Part shown: positions 1-11,086 of the stretch, piece by piece | Layout of the letters: each line of letters begins with the position of its first letter | How positions within the stretch are numbered: the first letter of the stretch is position 1 | Assembly: GCA_035048485.1 (NCBI GenBank) | Contig: CM068586.1 | Coordinates: 29,373,849 to 29,437,848, forward strand | Reading direction: 5' to 3' | Source: Pteria penguin | Taxonomy: Eukaryota; Mollusca; Bivalvia; Pterioida; Pteriidae | Length of the DNA: 64,000 bases | Program-made: the position numbers and the translations under genes | Notes under the pieces: model-generated | Databases searched by the model: none | Told to the model about the DNA's origin: nothing | What the model saw: only the letters and a program-made list of their open reading frames with translations

Positions 1-2
1 TA

Positions 3-563
3 AATCCATCAGAACAGATCACAGGTCCGGCGTCGGTACTCAATTTCCCTCCAGCTTTAGACCCTACTTTGTTGCAATCGCCTGATCCAACCAGTGCTAT
101 GAACTTGACCTTGATGAATAACTTTGCTTGTCAGTCTCTACTTCTCAACCAAGCTTTATCAAACCAGACTTTGTCTGCTGGTCAAACCTCCACAAACACC
201 AGTATGCTCAATGCAGGTCTTAACCAAGACTATCTGAGTCTCATGCAAGCGTCTTTAATGAACCCTCTTTTCATGTCTGAACAACCCGGGACTTTGGGTA
301 CAATGAACCCAATAGGTGCCAGTATGGGAAGAGGACAGAATCTACGTATGGCCAGCCCACTTAATTTCAGACTACCGGGACCTCAAAACATAAGCAACGT
401 AGGCATGACAAACAGCATGGGATCTGTTCCACAGACTGTAGGAGGAACCGCTGGTATGAATAATAGCATGGGACTCCTACCGGGGTTATTGCCACTGTTT
501 CAAAGAATGGCACTAGGTGGCAGCAGTGACAATTCCAATCAAACTTTGAAGAAAGATTCATAA
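3..563 (+). CDS. C-terminal coding exon of an unidentified Met/Asn/Leu-rich protein (partial, runs off window start)
   Basis: The frame is open from the first bases of the window to a TAA stop at 561-563, giving at least 186 residues. There is no Met start near the left edge (the first in-frame ATG is at about 99), so this is read as the end of a larger gene whose upstream exons lie outside the window. The sequence is low in charge and rich in Met, Asn, Leu, Ser, Gly and Gln, with recurring MN and NSMG motifs (for example TNSMG and NNSMGLLPGLLPLF) and a short basic end, LKKDS. No catalytic or folded domain is visible. Such compositionally biased disordered tails are common in chromatin, transcription and RNA-binding proteins, but I do not recognise the family. 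Coding status is supported by the long stop-free frame and a clean switch to AT-rich sequence after the stop. Confidence 0.7.
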   Translation, partial: NPSEQITGPASVLNFPPALDPTLLQSPDPTSAMNLTLMNNFACQSLLLNQALSNQTLSAGQTSTNTSMLNAGLNQDYLSLMQASLMNPLFMSEQPGTLGTMNPIGASMGRGQNLRMASPLNFRLPGPQNISNVGMTNSMGSVPQTVGGTAGMNNSMGLLPGLLPLFQRMALGGSSDNSNQTLKKDS

Positions 564-679
564 ATGTAATATTAATAGTACATAATCTGTATCTTGTTTT
601 TATACTGAAATTTTATGATTTTATGTGAAACATTTAAAATGCTTAATTTACATTAAGAGAGAAATATCTGAGAATCATT

Positions 680-761
680 TTGCCTGTAGAGGATTACAGT
701 TTATCTGGTGTTAACTTTCTTTGCCTGTAGAGGATTACAGTTTATCTGGTGTTAACTTTCC
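680..761. repeat. 41-bp tandem duplication
   Basis: The segment beginning TTGCCTGTAGAGGATTACAG at 680 is repeated almost exactly at 721, giving two adjacent 41-bp copies. It lies in the presumed 3' UTR of the first gene. Confidence 0.9.
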
Positions 762-804
762 ATTACTGAGGTATTCTACTGATTACCAAACACTTTTATC
801 AGAG

Positions 805-910
805 CACAGGGTTTTCGGCTAGTTGCCCCCCTTCAAATATACCAATATAATAATTATTGGTATATTTGAAGGAGGGAGGGGGGAGGGGGCAACAAACCGA
901 AAGCCCTGTG
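805..910. repeat. 106-bp inverted repeat (fold-back, MITE-like)
   Basis: The left arm starts CACAGGGTTTTCGGCT and the right arm ends CCGAAAGCCCTGTG. The inner arms CAAATATACCAATA and TATTGGTATATTTG are also complementary. The arms are interrupted by an uneven C-run / G-run segment. The structure suggests a small fold-back element. Confidence 0.75.
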
Positions 911-1560
911 ATCAGAGAAATCATCTCAGAAATGTATGATTTATAGAGTTGGTCCATTTAAAAGAGTGAAGTTCTAAATAATTGTTTATTATTTTAGACT
1001 CTTGAAATCTTTTATACATGTTTAAATTTAAGAAACTTGACTTGTTTGAAGACAAATCATGAAAAAGAAAATGGACAAGATTACCTGATAAGTTTGGAGA
1101 AAATAATGATTCTTTATACACAGATATTTGGTGCTATGTTTTCTATGACGATGTCATGTGCTACTTTACTTTTTGTCTTTATCTCCAGTGCTCTATTGCT
1201 GCCCCATTCGTGTTCATATTTAGACATGAAAGTGTTCTGAAGAGAGTGTGTTCTTTTTCCCAGCATTAAGTTGTCTACATATCATGAATATAAGCATTTA
1301 GCGTTTACATGAAGAGAAAAAAAGAAATTAAATGTGTATGTTTTGAAAGTTATTATCATATTTTGTTAGCCAGTACTAGGCAGTCATTTTATCCAGTGAA
1401 TTGTTATAAAGTTTTATTTCCTTTGTGAGATTCAATTTTTCAATGAAAATATTATAAAGTGCAATGAAGTCTTGCTCTCTTTTATGATACTTTGTAGGAT
1501 TTGTGTATGCAGTGTAAAATTATGATTGCCAAGCATAATGTGTGATTTATTGCTTATTCG

Positions 1561-3230
1561 TTCCCCAACAGTAAAACCGGAGGGAATATAGGTTTCCACT
1601 CTGTCTGTCTGTCTGAGACATTTGGTTTTCTGGCCCTTTTTTACAACAATAGAAGTTACTGCCTTAGAATTTGGTATGTAGCTTTCCTATCAATGAGTTA
1701 CAGATCAAGCTCAAGTTTGGTCATGCGTGACATATTTTTTGGAAGAGTTACAGCGGAAACCAGTGGGGGACATGTATTGCTTCAGCAATACTCAGTATGC
1801 TTATTGCATAATCTATGATTATCATTTGACCGAGGTGGTGGCTGCACCTGATAAGTAATTTATTGCGTGTAACAGAGAAGTAATTTGTTACGTGTAACGT
1901 ACCCGACCGAGTGATGACGAATTTACATGCAAACGTGTACTGTCTCATGAAATCTCAAATCCCATTGTTCATTCTCTCTCCTGAAAAGCAGAAAACCCAC
2001 TAGAGGGTGACAGATACATACCCAGGACCTTCTTTGATAGCCCAGAGTCGAAGATGTTAACCGCTGAGTCGTACTCCATTACAAGTAAGTATCGGTAACG
2101 AGCAATGCCTTGTTAAAAAAAAGAAACAAAACAAAAAAAAACCAAAAAACAGACAATAAGAAGGAAGGTCATACAGGGCAATACAATATAAGAAATTGGT
2201 TGCAACCATGGACCTCTGGAATGACCAGAATTTGGATTAAGTCTTATGGAAGAGTGAACATCACCTGTTGACCAATGACATCTACCGTTATGCTTTGATC
2301 TCGTTAAAATCGTTTCGATGTCATTAAATGGGATTATATTAACACTTTTCATTAGATCGGTTGATTTGGGAATAAATTTAGATGTGATCTCAGATGATTG
2401 GAAGCTGGCTTTCAGGTGCGGATCCAGAAATTTTGTCCAACATCATGGATCCGCGCATGGCTCCACCATACAATGTTACGTTAATCCGACAAAACTTCAG
2501 CGGGATTGGAGTGTTAGATTTCAGGTTTTAAAACGAACACCTCGCACTACGATGACTACTTCTTAAAAGGTACATTGGACTTAAATACAGATATTTACGA
2601 ATATAACACTGACAACAAATCGCTCACAGTAATGAAATGTAATGACTCGAACGAATTGCATCATTTACTTCAGTCTTAAATGGGTCGTCAAATACAATAT
2701 AATTAACATTACAGCTGCGTATTGTGTGCTATTTTTGAGCCAAAAGTCGGTTGGCTAAATGATATAACAAACTTGTTCGTATTTCCTACAAACATATCAC
2801 GAACGGCAAACATGATGGATCATTTTCAAGTTTCAAGATCAACGTGGGCTCAAAGGATAATACATTGTATTTCAATCTTATAATGCCTACCTGACGTGAG
2901 GTAATATGACATAATATCAAAGTAATAGAGCTGGTCATGTGTGTCGGTTTTAAAAGTACATTTGTGAAAGTTGAACATTAATGCCAGCTATGATGGTGTT
3001 TGTGAACGTTAGTTACATGTGACCTTGAATCTCGTACAAAACGCCAAGCAGAATAAAGTTGAATACAGTAGCTTGGTAATACTGTTGACACAGGCAAGAC
3101 CAGGAGCTATGTTTTAAGGACTTCTTATGCCTTGTGCTAAGTCCTGCTTCTTATTGAATGAGGACTGTTTACAGAGTGACACAGTGATAAAGCGCAATGC
3201 TCTAGACTTCGAATCCCACTATTGAACACG
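1561..3230. other. non-coding interval, no gene seen
   Basis: No reading frame here has coding character. A (GTCT)n run near 1600 followed by text resembling the ends of dispersed repeats, a poly-A/CAAA tract at about 2116-2150, and a small inverted pair of CGGATCC words at 2418-2460 suggest old repeat fragments. Promoter or regulatory roles cannot be assessed. Confidence 0.5.
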
Positions 3231-3506
3231 ATTGATTGATTGAATATTGTTTTACGTCACTCCACGATTATTTCACGTATATGGTGACGGCATATGTCTG
3301 ATGCATTGCATACAAATTCAGACCATTGCGACAGACCCACCCAAAGCAGTGAGGGATCTTTTACGTGCCACGCCTACCGTGACACGGGACCTCGGTTTTT
3401 ACTGTCTCGTCCGAAAGACAGAACACCGGTGCACCCAAGCGGGAGTCGAACACCCGGGACCTCTCGATCACGAGCCGAGCACCTTATCCACTGGGCCACA
3501 TTGGCG
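3231..3506 (-). mobile_element. tRNA-derived SINE, near full length (copy 1)
   Basis: Read on the - strand, the element starts with a tRNA-like head containing TGGCCCAGTGG (box A-like) and GTGTTCGACTCCC (box B-like, one mismatch to GGTTCGANTCC). A body shared with the copies at 18164 and 53566 follows (ACCTCGGTTTTTACTGTCTC on the + strand), and the element ends in an (ATTG)n simple tail at 3231-3244. The anticodon-loop analogue reads CTCGTGA. Short frames across it are products of the SINE, not genes. Confidence 0.85.
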
Positions 3507-4265
3507 TCTACTAACACAATGATGGTTGGTTTGTGAGGGACTGTTAAGGTATCAATGTACCAATTGATCCTGACTGGAGTCATGTAAGCGTTTTGGCTAC
3601 CCTAAGTTCTGCTCGTGATGAAAAATCCTAGGTTTCTGAGTGGATATAAGTACCAAGTTCATCTTTTTGATTGAAATGCTATTTTTTGTCTATCTGCTGG
3701 CAGGTAACAATATTAAAATTTATTTAATGGGTCAGTATTTTTCATATCAATGGTCAAGGTATTTTCAGCAAACACATTTTCTGTGGATTGAGGGTAAGTT
3801 CAAACAGGCAAATTTTGAAATGAAAAGCCACGGCGAGGTATAGCTTCTAGGGTTTTTTGTTTGTTTGTTTGGTTTTTGTTTTCTTTTATTTTTATTTTTT
3901 TTTTTTTTTTTATTTTTTTTTTTTTTGGTGTTTTACTTTAGTGGGGGCCTCTCTGTTTATTTAAATGTAAAGGAAGCTTCAAATGATCCTTTTTTATATA
4001 GAAACTTCTCCATTCATTAACATGTAGCCCTAAAGAAAATAATCGCTACATTGATACCTTAAAGCAGAGACTTTGTTCCCCTGCGGCGGTACCTAAGAAC
4101 ATCCTCGCGGTCTCCAGGGGAAGGGTGCTAGTTTTTTAAGTATATTGCATCAGACCAATGTCGAAACAGTGATGTATATTATCAACAAAATGTCAACTAG
4201 ATTCGACGCAATTCAACAAAAATATAAACACACAGTGCACAGTGACGAACTCGGTGAATGTGCCA
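3507..4265. other. non-coding interval with a long T-rich tract
   Basis: No gene is seen. A T-rich tract of about 70 bases spans roughly 3850-3926 and could be the (reverse) poly-A tail of an old retroelement insertion. The rest is AT-rich and featureless to the eye. Confidence 0.5.
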
Positions 4266-4273
4266 TGGAAGCC

Positions 4274-4412
4274 AGTGGCGGATTTAGAGCGGGGACCCCT
4301 CTTTTGGCCACATATTTACTAGTAAAAATCCAGGTTTAGCGCCAAAAATGGCTAAATCGTTTGGCTAATACATATGTGGGCCCCCCTTTTTGGAAATCCT
4401 GGATCCGCCACT
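4274..4412. mobile_element. short hAT-like MITE with target-site duplication
   Basis: A 139-bp element has terminal inverted repeats AGTGGCGGAT and ATCCGCCACT. It is flanked by the direct repeat TGGAAGCC (4266-4273 and 4412-4419, overlapping the element end by one base), which fits an 8-bp hAT-type duplication. The interior, with GCCACATATTTACTAGTAA and GGCTAATACATATGTGG, is shared with the copy at 55577. Non-autonomous: there is no transposase. Confidence 0.8.
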
Positions 4413-4419
4413 GGAAGCC

Positions 4420-5239
4420 ACCACCTGTAGTCACGCCACAAATTGAAAAGGGCGTTATCTTATGGTACTGCGTTTTTTTTTTTGGGGGGGGATGTTTTTA
4501 TTCTAGTGGCACACTTTTGGAAGACCAGTATATTTTTCCCCGGAGGTTTTTTTTACTGGGCCCCGTTTCTCGGAAGGGGGGGGGGGGGCTATGCTAGTTA
4601 CATTTTTTCCGGGGGAAAGTCTATGCCACAACACCTTCGCCAGTGGCAATAAAGTAATCGTAGAGTGACATTAAACAATCAAAAACCCGATTAGAGCACG
4701 CTGGATTCGCCACTGACAAATATCTTTGTTTATATACATTCCGTTTCCCTTTGAATAATGTCGATCTACTCACTGTTACCAATGCCTTGCTGTATCAACG
4801 TCAATGCACAATATGACACACTATACATGCCCTGTAACAAAAATGGGAAAATGAATTTCTCGGTAAAACACAAAGCCAATTTCATTTTTAATTAGTTGAT
4901 GCGTGCCAATATGTGAATTTCAATTACGTAAAACTTCATCTGCAGTCATCAATACTAACCGCGTTGTCATTTTATTCTGTGCATTACACATGTAGCTGCA
5001 CAGCAGTTTAGAATGTATCGTCTGCTTGTAGGCTAACATAAAAAATATGTTTCTGTCCATACTAAAGCAATAACAGAGTTCGATATGAAAACCTAGCCAA
5101 GTTTTTTCCCCTTTATGAATAGATGACCTACAAGATTGATTAATAGACCCTTTGATGTTAACTGCGGGACTGATGTTTTGAGTGGCAAAATCATTACTGT
5201 TCCCGCAAAATGACGTAAGGGACAATTACTATTTTATTA
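4420..5239. other. non-coding interval with decayed repeat pieces
   Basis: G-runs and T-runs at 4470-4595 and scattered words such as CGCCAGTGGC (4637) and GGATTCGCCACTG (4702) look like degraded relatives of the CAGTGGCGGAT element. Frames here are products of homopolymer runs. No gene is seen. Confidence 0.45.
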
Positions 5240-5247
5240 TGACGTCA
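5240..5247. promoter_or_regulatory. palindromic CRE-like site TGACGTCA
   Basis: An exact TGACGTCA octamer, the CREB/ATF full-site consensus, lies in repeat-rich intergenic DNA. No nearby gene start can be assigned, so function is unknown. Confidence 0.3.
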
Positions 5248-5465
5248 AAAATATTACGGGAAACGTAACTATTTGCCACGCATTTTGATTGGTTGAAAAA
5301 TTATTAGTAAATCTCATCCAGGAATTTTTTTCTCTGACGACGTAATTCCCCGCGTTTTCTTAACTGTGATGTCAATGTTCATGCCACCGCGGCAGAAATT
5401 TAGAGATGTTGGGAAACAGTGCATACATAACGCACCAATTTCTGAGAATATAAAACATGTTTGAA

Positions 5466-6679
5466 AGGAAATGAATCTAATTTGCTTTTCGTTGGATGGA
5501 GGTATATCTTAAAAATAGGACGGAAAACTTATACACCAAGCGCTACGCGCAATGATGCAGTTGCCATCCTTTTATCGTGTTATTTAAGAAATGAATCCTA
5601 TATTTTTTTGGTTGATTGAGGTATCAACCTAAAATTTGGACGGAAAACTGCATCAGTGCGCGAAGCGCATTGATGCAAAAGTTTTCCGTCCAAATTTTAG
5701 GTTGATACCTCAATCAACCAAAAAAATATAGGATTCATTTCTTATCATTTTATTTAGCTTTTATATGAAAACAAAAATTTAATAAGTGTCCAATAAACAT
5801 AGTTTATTATGGCACTACATTACTTTTTTTATCTCTGATACATGTGACTTGATCGCGTAGTAATACAATAACAAGGTAAACAACATTTTGAAGTCAATAA
5901 TGGCGGCTAACACGAAATTCGAAAATTTGATCCTGGTGTCTATTGAAAAGATTAGAAGTGAAAAAGAATGAACGATTATTTAAAACACGACTTAATGAAA
6001 GATGCATATGAGGATGATAATCTGTTACCTAAGGTATTTATATTTTAAATGGTATTAGTATCATCAGAAATGCAATGTATATTGGCTGGTACACGTGCGT
6101 GTCACAAGGTGGAAAATGTAGGCTCAAGGACTTGGATCGGAGGCAGCACTTGCTCTGGTGCCCGTTCAGTTTGCTCAGTCGGATATGATACCGTAAACAT
6201 TTTAGTTATCAACGTCCATTGTCAAACGATCGGCTAGTAGCAGACGAGTACAGTACTGTTTTTATTTTGTACTTGTCTGCATGCATTTCTAAACAGCACT
6301 GCACTGTATTGTAGTTTAATTGATAGACCTAGTTATATTTTACATTTTTATTGAATAAGAGTAAGAAATTATATTTCATATTTAATAGTTTCTGAAGTGA
6401 AGTGCGATTTCTTTTGTACTTTGCATTCGTAATATATAACGAAACAATTTAATGCAATCGATTAACAACACGGGAATCACTGTTCCATAAATAGAACGGG
6501 GTTTTGCATTCCAGAGGAAAGTAGCGCCGGCAATTGTGACATATCTGCACTCAAAATTTTGTTCATGCAGAAATGAACTAAATTTTTTAACCAATCAGAT
6601 TCGCCGCAAAACCATGAACGCAAAAAAAAAATTTAAATGATACCTCCTTCCAACGAAAAAGATTCATTCCTTTAATACA
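5466..6679. mobile_element. composite inverted-repeat element region
   Basis: Segments built on AAATGAATC, then a GTTGGATGGAGGTAT-like word, occur at about 5469 (+) and, inverted, at about 6636-6679 (-). A related pair forms the perfect palindrome at 5585-5744 inside. The arrangement suggests a non-autonomous DNA element that has acquired or generated an inner fold-back. No transposase frame is visible between the arms. A short frame starting ATGGCGGCTAACACG at about 5899 is unsupported. Confidence 0.5.
5585..5744. repeat. 160-bp near-perfect palindrome
   Basis: The left arm begins TTAAGAAATGAATCC and the right arm is its reverse complement, ending GGATTCATTTCTTA. Arms of about 65-70 bp are almost identical and meet around GTGCGCGAAGCGCATTGATG. 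Such a structure would extrude as a cruciform or fold as a long RNA hairpin. Confidence 0.9.
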
Positions 6680-6938
6680 ATGAGCAAAATACTTCATGCA
6701 TCCTGAGGGTTAAAAACATTCTATCTGGGTAAAAGTCACGAAAAATCTTTTAAGATTTTCAAAGAAGTTTTGTGAAATGATCTGCAGGCCTACAAGAATG
6801 GAATATAAAGACACTGTAATTAAATCTTTGAATTCACTTATTAATGATACTTGAAGGTTATTTAAAACTGATACTGTAGCTTTTAGTTGTGATGGAAACT
6901 TCACTTAGAACTAAAACGATTTCCCTTTGATAAAACTA

Positions 6939-7045
<107 letters not shown>

Positions 7046-7164
7046 TTTTCCCATCATAATAGGTCTTCCCACATTCCGTTGTAAATTTTTGTAAAACTTC
7101 AAACTACAATATGTAATGTGGAATGGCAAAATTCAGTCTAAATAAAATAACATAATTGATTTTC

Positions 7165-8000
7165 TAAAATAAGCCACGTCGACCGACGGAACGTATTATG
7201 GTATGGCGATGTCCGTTCGTCTGTCCGCTATGGAATGCAATAACTGTAGTAAACGTCAGATGTTTTTCATGAAACTCATACAGAATGTTTATATAGTGTA
7301 AAGGAAGCCGCCTTTCGATTTTGAGGAAATTCCGTTTCGTCCTTCCGGAGTTATGGGACTTGAATTTTATTTTTACTATGAAAAGATGCTATGGAACGCG
7401 ATAACTTAAATAGACGTCAATTGTTTTCCATGAAACTCATACAGAATCTTCAGACAATGTAGGGGAAGCCGCCTTTCGATTTTGATCAAATTCCGTTTCG
7501 TCGTTCCGGAGTTATGGGACTTAGATTTTATTTTTACTATGAAAAGATGCTATGGGACGTGATAACTTTAGAAAACGTCAGTTGTTTTTCATGAAACTCA
7601 TGTAGAATGCTTAGATGATGTAGGGGAAGCCGCCTTTCGATTTTGAGCAAATTCCGTTTTGTCTTTCTGGAGTTATAGGACTTGGATTTTATTTTTACTA
7701 TGATAAGATGTTATGGAGATGTTATGGAACGCGATAACTTAAAAACGTCAGTTGTTTTTTCATGACATTTATACAGAATGCTTAAATAGTGTAGCGGAAG
7801 CCACCCTTTAGTTTTGAGCAAATTCCATTTTGTCGTTACAGAGTTATGGGACTTGGATCCTTATTTTTGGATTTCAAAATTTCATAAAAGTATTACCAAA
7901 GAGACCCACGTTTGGGGGTAATAAAACTATACGTTCACATTGATCCCGTCCAAAGTAAGCGACGGGCGTATTAAGCCACGCCAGGCGTTTCTCTTGTTTA
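7165..8000 (+). repeat. dispersed repeat with internal ~160-bp tandem units (copy 1)
   Basis: About four units of 160-172 bp start at TATGG words near 7229, 7391, 7551 and 7723. Each carries a GAAACTCATACAGAATG-like word, GGAAGCCGCCTTTCGATTTT and a TTCCGGAGTTATGGGACTT-like word. A terminal block at 7900-7998 includes GATCCCGTCCAAAGTAAGCG and ends near GGCGTTTCTCTTG. The same element occurs inverted at 45102-46036. No protein is encoded. Confidence 0.8.
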
Positions 8001-8640
8001 AAATCTTTTACTATTAATTTCGTTAATAGAAGACTCAAACACTTATTTAGAACGTTGTGAAAAAATCTTTGATGTTCAAATGATTAGCGTTGGTCTGTAC
8101 GGTGAAGGTCGATGGAGCCTCTCGATGTTATTTGAAAATAACAAAGAATAGAATCATTTACTTGCATACAGAGACTTCTGATCTCAGAGTATTTTAGTTT
8201 TGGTGTCTGTCTACGTGTTTTCTGTGCCAATGTTTATCTGTATAATGTAACACTTATACTGTTTATACGTTTACTTTCCTTGTTCTTCATCGTCACTCGT
8301 GGTAACTTCATTTTTAAATAATGTTAACAACCACTGTTTAATGTTGGAGACTAGAGTGTTCGAAGCAACAACTACATCGTTTGCTATTCATAAGAGTGTA
8401 ACTCCCACCAGACCGATATATTCCGTACAATGTATCTCTGTATGTTGTAATGCTTCCAGTTAAAATCAAAGGACTGAAGGTCCTGAGTGACACTCGCATG
8501 AAGATGACTGTTATCAATAGTATTAATTCAGGACTAGTTTCATTTTTAGAATTAAACGTCACAAATTCAAAATGACTCTTGAATCATAATTGAGCTATTT
8601 AAATCAATTTTCTTATAATGAAACAAAATTGAAGTGGGAA
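8001..8640. other. non-coding interval, nothing recognised
   Basis: AT-rich DNA with only short unsupported frames. No repeat unit or gene signal was found by eye. Confidence 0.4.
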
Positions 8641-9945
8641 TAGTTATACGAAGCATGCATTCAAGTTTGCATCCCAAGATGAACCATTAGCGCAAGTTTA
8701 GAAATTTTCACACACTGTTTATTCAAGGTGACTTGGCATACGGCCGAGTCAGAAGTCTTTTATTTTTACTAGTTTGTCGCAAACTGAGGTACCCCCAACA
8801 AGTGAACCAAATCACACAAGTGGAAAAAATGTCACATGAAGCACCGAACCAGGTACTCTAGTGTGCATCCCATAGATGAATCATGGGTACAAGTTTGGTA
8901 CTTGTACTGTCCATAACTGAGATACTCGTGCCCCAGACAGGTAGCCAAAATAACTCAAACGGAACAAGCAAATTCAGAGAATTGTGGCCCCCGCATTCGG
9001 GGCTCTTTCAGTAAGGGTGCAGTGATCTGTGACATTGTCATGGTTGTGCATGTCTACAGGCACACATACCAAACATTAAGGCCCTACGTCTTACGGTTAA
9101 AAGTTATATTGAAGGCCATGATAAAAATATTGCAACCAACGGAAAGGTATTGCAATTAGGCACAGACATGCCAAGTATGAAGCCCTACGTATTACGATTA
9201 AAAAGTTATGACCGAGATTAAAGTTTTTGTGACAGACGGACGGGCGGATGGACAGACGAAAGAGATTTAATGTTTCCACGCTTTCACGAAAAGCGGGGGA
9301 CAAAAAGTATGTCAGGTACAGCTTGAAACATGTTTTCGAGTCTGCATCCTAAGATGAATAATTAGTTAGTGTAAGTTTGGTACTTGCAGCTTGTCCAGAA
9401 TTGAGGAACGCCAAAAGGTTAACTACGTCACTCAAGCCGAAAAATTATGTCACATGCAGCATCCAAAGCATGCAATCAAGTCTATATCCCAAGATGTTTG
9501 CTACATGCAGCATTTGTAGTTTGTCCAGAACCAAGTTTTCCAAATAGGTTAAACGGTTGCGGATGTCAGGCCTATAGCACAAGATCATTTGAACTATGTC
9601 AAGGTGATCTAAAACCGTCCTTGCTCTGAGAATTTGCTGTGGATTTGATGTGTACAAAGACAGAGAAGACATGGTGAATCCATGTTTGTAATTATGAGGG
9701 GGTTGTAATCAGATGAGGGTGTTCATGAGGATACATAAATGTCAAGAGCAAACAAGCGAATTCTAAGATATCAAAGTAATGGTCTAAAATGTAAGGTGTC
9801 ATCACAAGGAATCTACATGTCGAGTTTCAAAGTCGTACCCCTACTGGATCAAAAGTTATAGCCCATTTTAAAGTTTTTGTGACAGACTGACAGACGACGG
9901 AATGAAATTTAATGTCCCCTCGGTTTCACAAAAAGTAATGTTAAA
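8641..9945. repeat. degenerate dispersed/tandem repeat block
   Basis: Words such as GCATGCATTCAAGTTTGCAT, CCCAAGATGAA, CAAGTTTGGTACTTG and TTGTCCAGAA recur at about 8651, 8860, 9335 and 9470 in diverged units. Two pieces (9090-9300 and 9790-9945) end in the form AAGTTTTTGTGACAGACGGA followed by further GACGGACAG text, a style seen at the ends of many mollusc repeats. Frames across them are not genes. Confidence 0.6.
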
Positions 9946-10305
9946 AGACATTCTAATTCACTTGTTTTGTATTGACAGTTCAGATTGGTCCACACATTAG
10001 CGTTCAGATATGCATAACCACGATATACCGTCGTCAAATATATTACTACATTGTACCTACTCTTTGTCCACATTGCCCCTGACTCCAACTACCAGAAATC
10101 CTGTCTATACCAACATCGTTCAGTGCTCTTAACGTCCATCTTAAATCTCGTATCGAGGACGGTTTGCAAGTTCTACCATTCACATGTACAATTTTTACAA
10201 TCAAGTTGAACCAACAAACTTTCCAGCATGTTCTCTCATATCTGCGTATTGATACAGAGCAGGCCCATGTAATACAGCTATGTGATATTCATGGTTGTTA
10301 CATAC

Positions 10306-10329
10306 CACGTGACGTCATCGTGACGTCGT
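10306..10329. promoter_or_regulatory. E-box plus double CRE-like site cluster
   Basis: Within 24 bases the sequence contains CACGTG, the full CRE TGACGTCA (10310-10317) and a second near-CRE TGACGTCG. The region around it (9946-10560) has no gene signal, so the cluster could mark a distant enhancer or be chance. Confidence 0.3.
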
Positions 10330-10570
10330 GATTTCCGCACCGAACACGACAAACGTCTAAAAAAACCCCGTAAGTTAAAAACTCCTTTTTCTACATTGTT
10401 TTACATCTTTAAGGTAAAGAGACTAACGTTTACTGTTTATTAATTTAGAATAAACCATTTTCGGGTACGGTGAACACAAATATGACAAAATTTTCCTGAT
10501 TCGATAAAGTTGAAAATTTTCCGGGTTTTTTTTAAATTCAATATTCCTTCAAAAATATGAGAGAAAAAAA

Positions 10571-10661
10571 CTCTTTTATAGGCTGCTATGCCTCGGTTTT
10601 AATTGATTTTGAGACCCCTCGGGAGTAACTGATGTATCTTTCATATCAGCCTATAAAAGAG
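10571..10661. repeat. 91-bp fold-back with 15-bp terminal inverted repeats
   Basis: CTCTTTTATAGGCTG at 10571 is exactly complementary to CAGCCTATAAAAGAG ending at 10661. It is probably a small MITE; no target duplication was identified. Confidence 0.7.
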
Positions 10662-10928
10662 TCTTACATTATTTCATCTCGCCGCGCCACAGCAAAACTG
10701 CCTGTTCAGCTGTTTACGATGCGATGTCCAGTCACTCATGTATGTGATTAATTTGTGATTAATAATTTAATCATAAGATTTTAAGAATATGAAAATGAGG
10801 AAACTTCTTATGTCGGTGCACTAAATATCAGTTCGTTTCTCGGAAGAATTTTAAACATGGCGCTATTCGTTCCTTAGCAACGAGGAACTTGGGGGCAATT
10901 TCAAAGAGAAATAAACGATGTTAGTGTT

Positions 10929-11086
10929 ACTGTGAATTAGAATGGGGATAAACGTACTGTGTTTGATTGTTTTTGACAGGTATGCCGTCGCCAGGAAAAC
11001 TCTGTTTCCAACAGTATATCTACGGTATACCTGTCGGAAACAATCAAACACAATATGTTTATCCCCAAATTTGAATTGTTCAGTAA
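10929..11086. repeat. ~158-bp hairpin element
   Basis: The left arm contains TGGGGATAAACGTACTGTGT and TTTGATTGTTTTTGACAGGT. The right arm contains ACCTGTCGGAAACAATCAAA followed by CACAATATGTTTATCCCCA. Complementarity is near-perfect over roughly 45 bp per arm and extends weakly outward. Fold-back/MITE class. Confidence 0.8.

Larger units (their letters stand above)
564..1560 (+). other. probable 3' UTR and 3' flank of the first gene
   Basis: AT-rich sequence without a convincing reading frame follows the stop codon. It contains a 41-bp tandem duplication and a G/C-rich hairpin, listed separately. An ATTAAA at about 1328 could be a weak polyadenylation signal; the first clear AATAAA on this strand is near 3052, so the transcript end cannot be fixed. 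Confidence 0.4.

Noticed and set aside
2418..2462. Inverted CGGATCC words as a MITE
   Set aside because: Too short and without matching termini or a flanking duplication.
3247..3583. Three overlapping frames near 3.3-3.5 kb
   Set aside because: All derive from the tRNA-headed SINE on the - strand.
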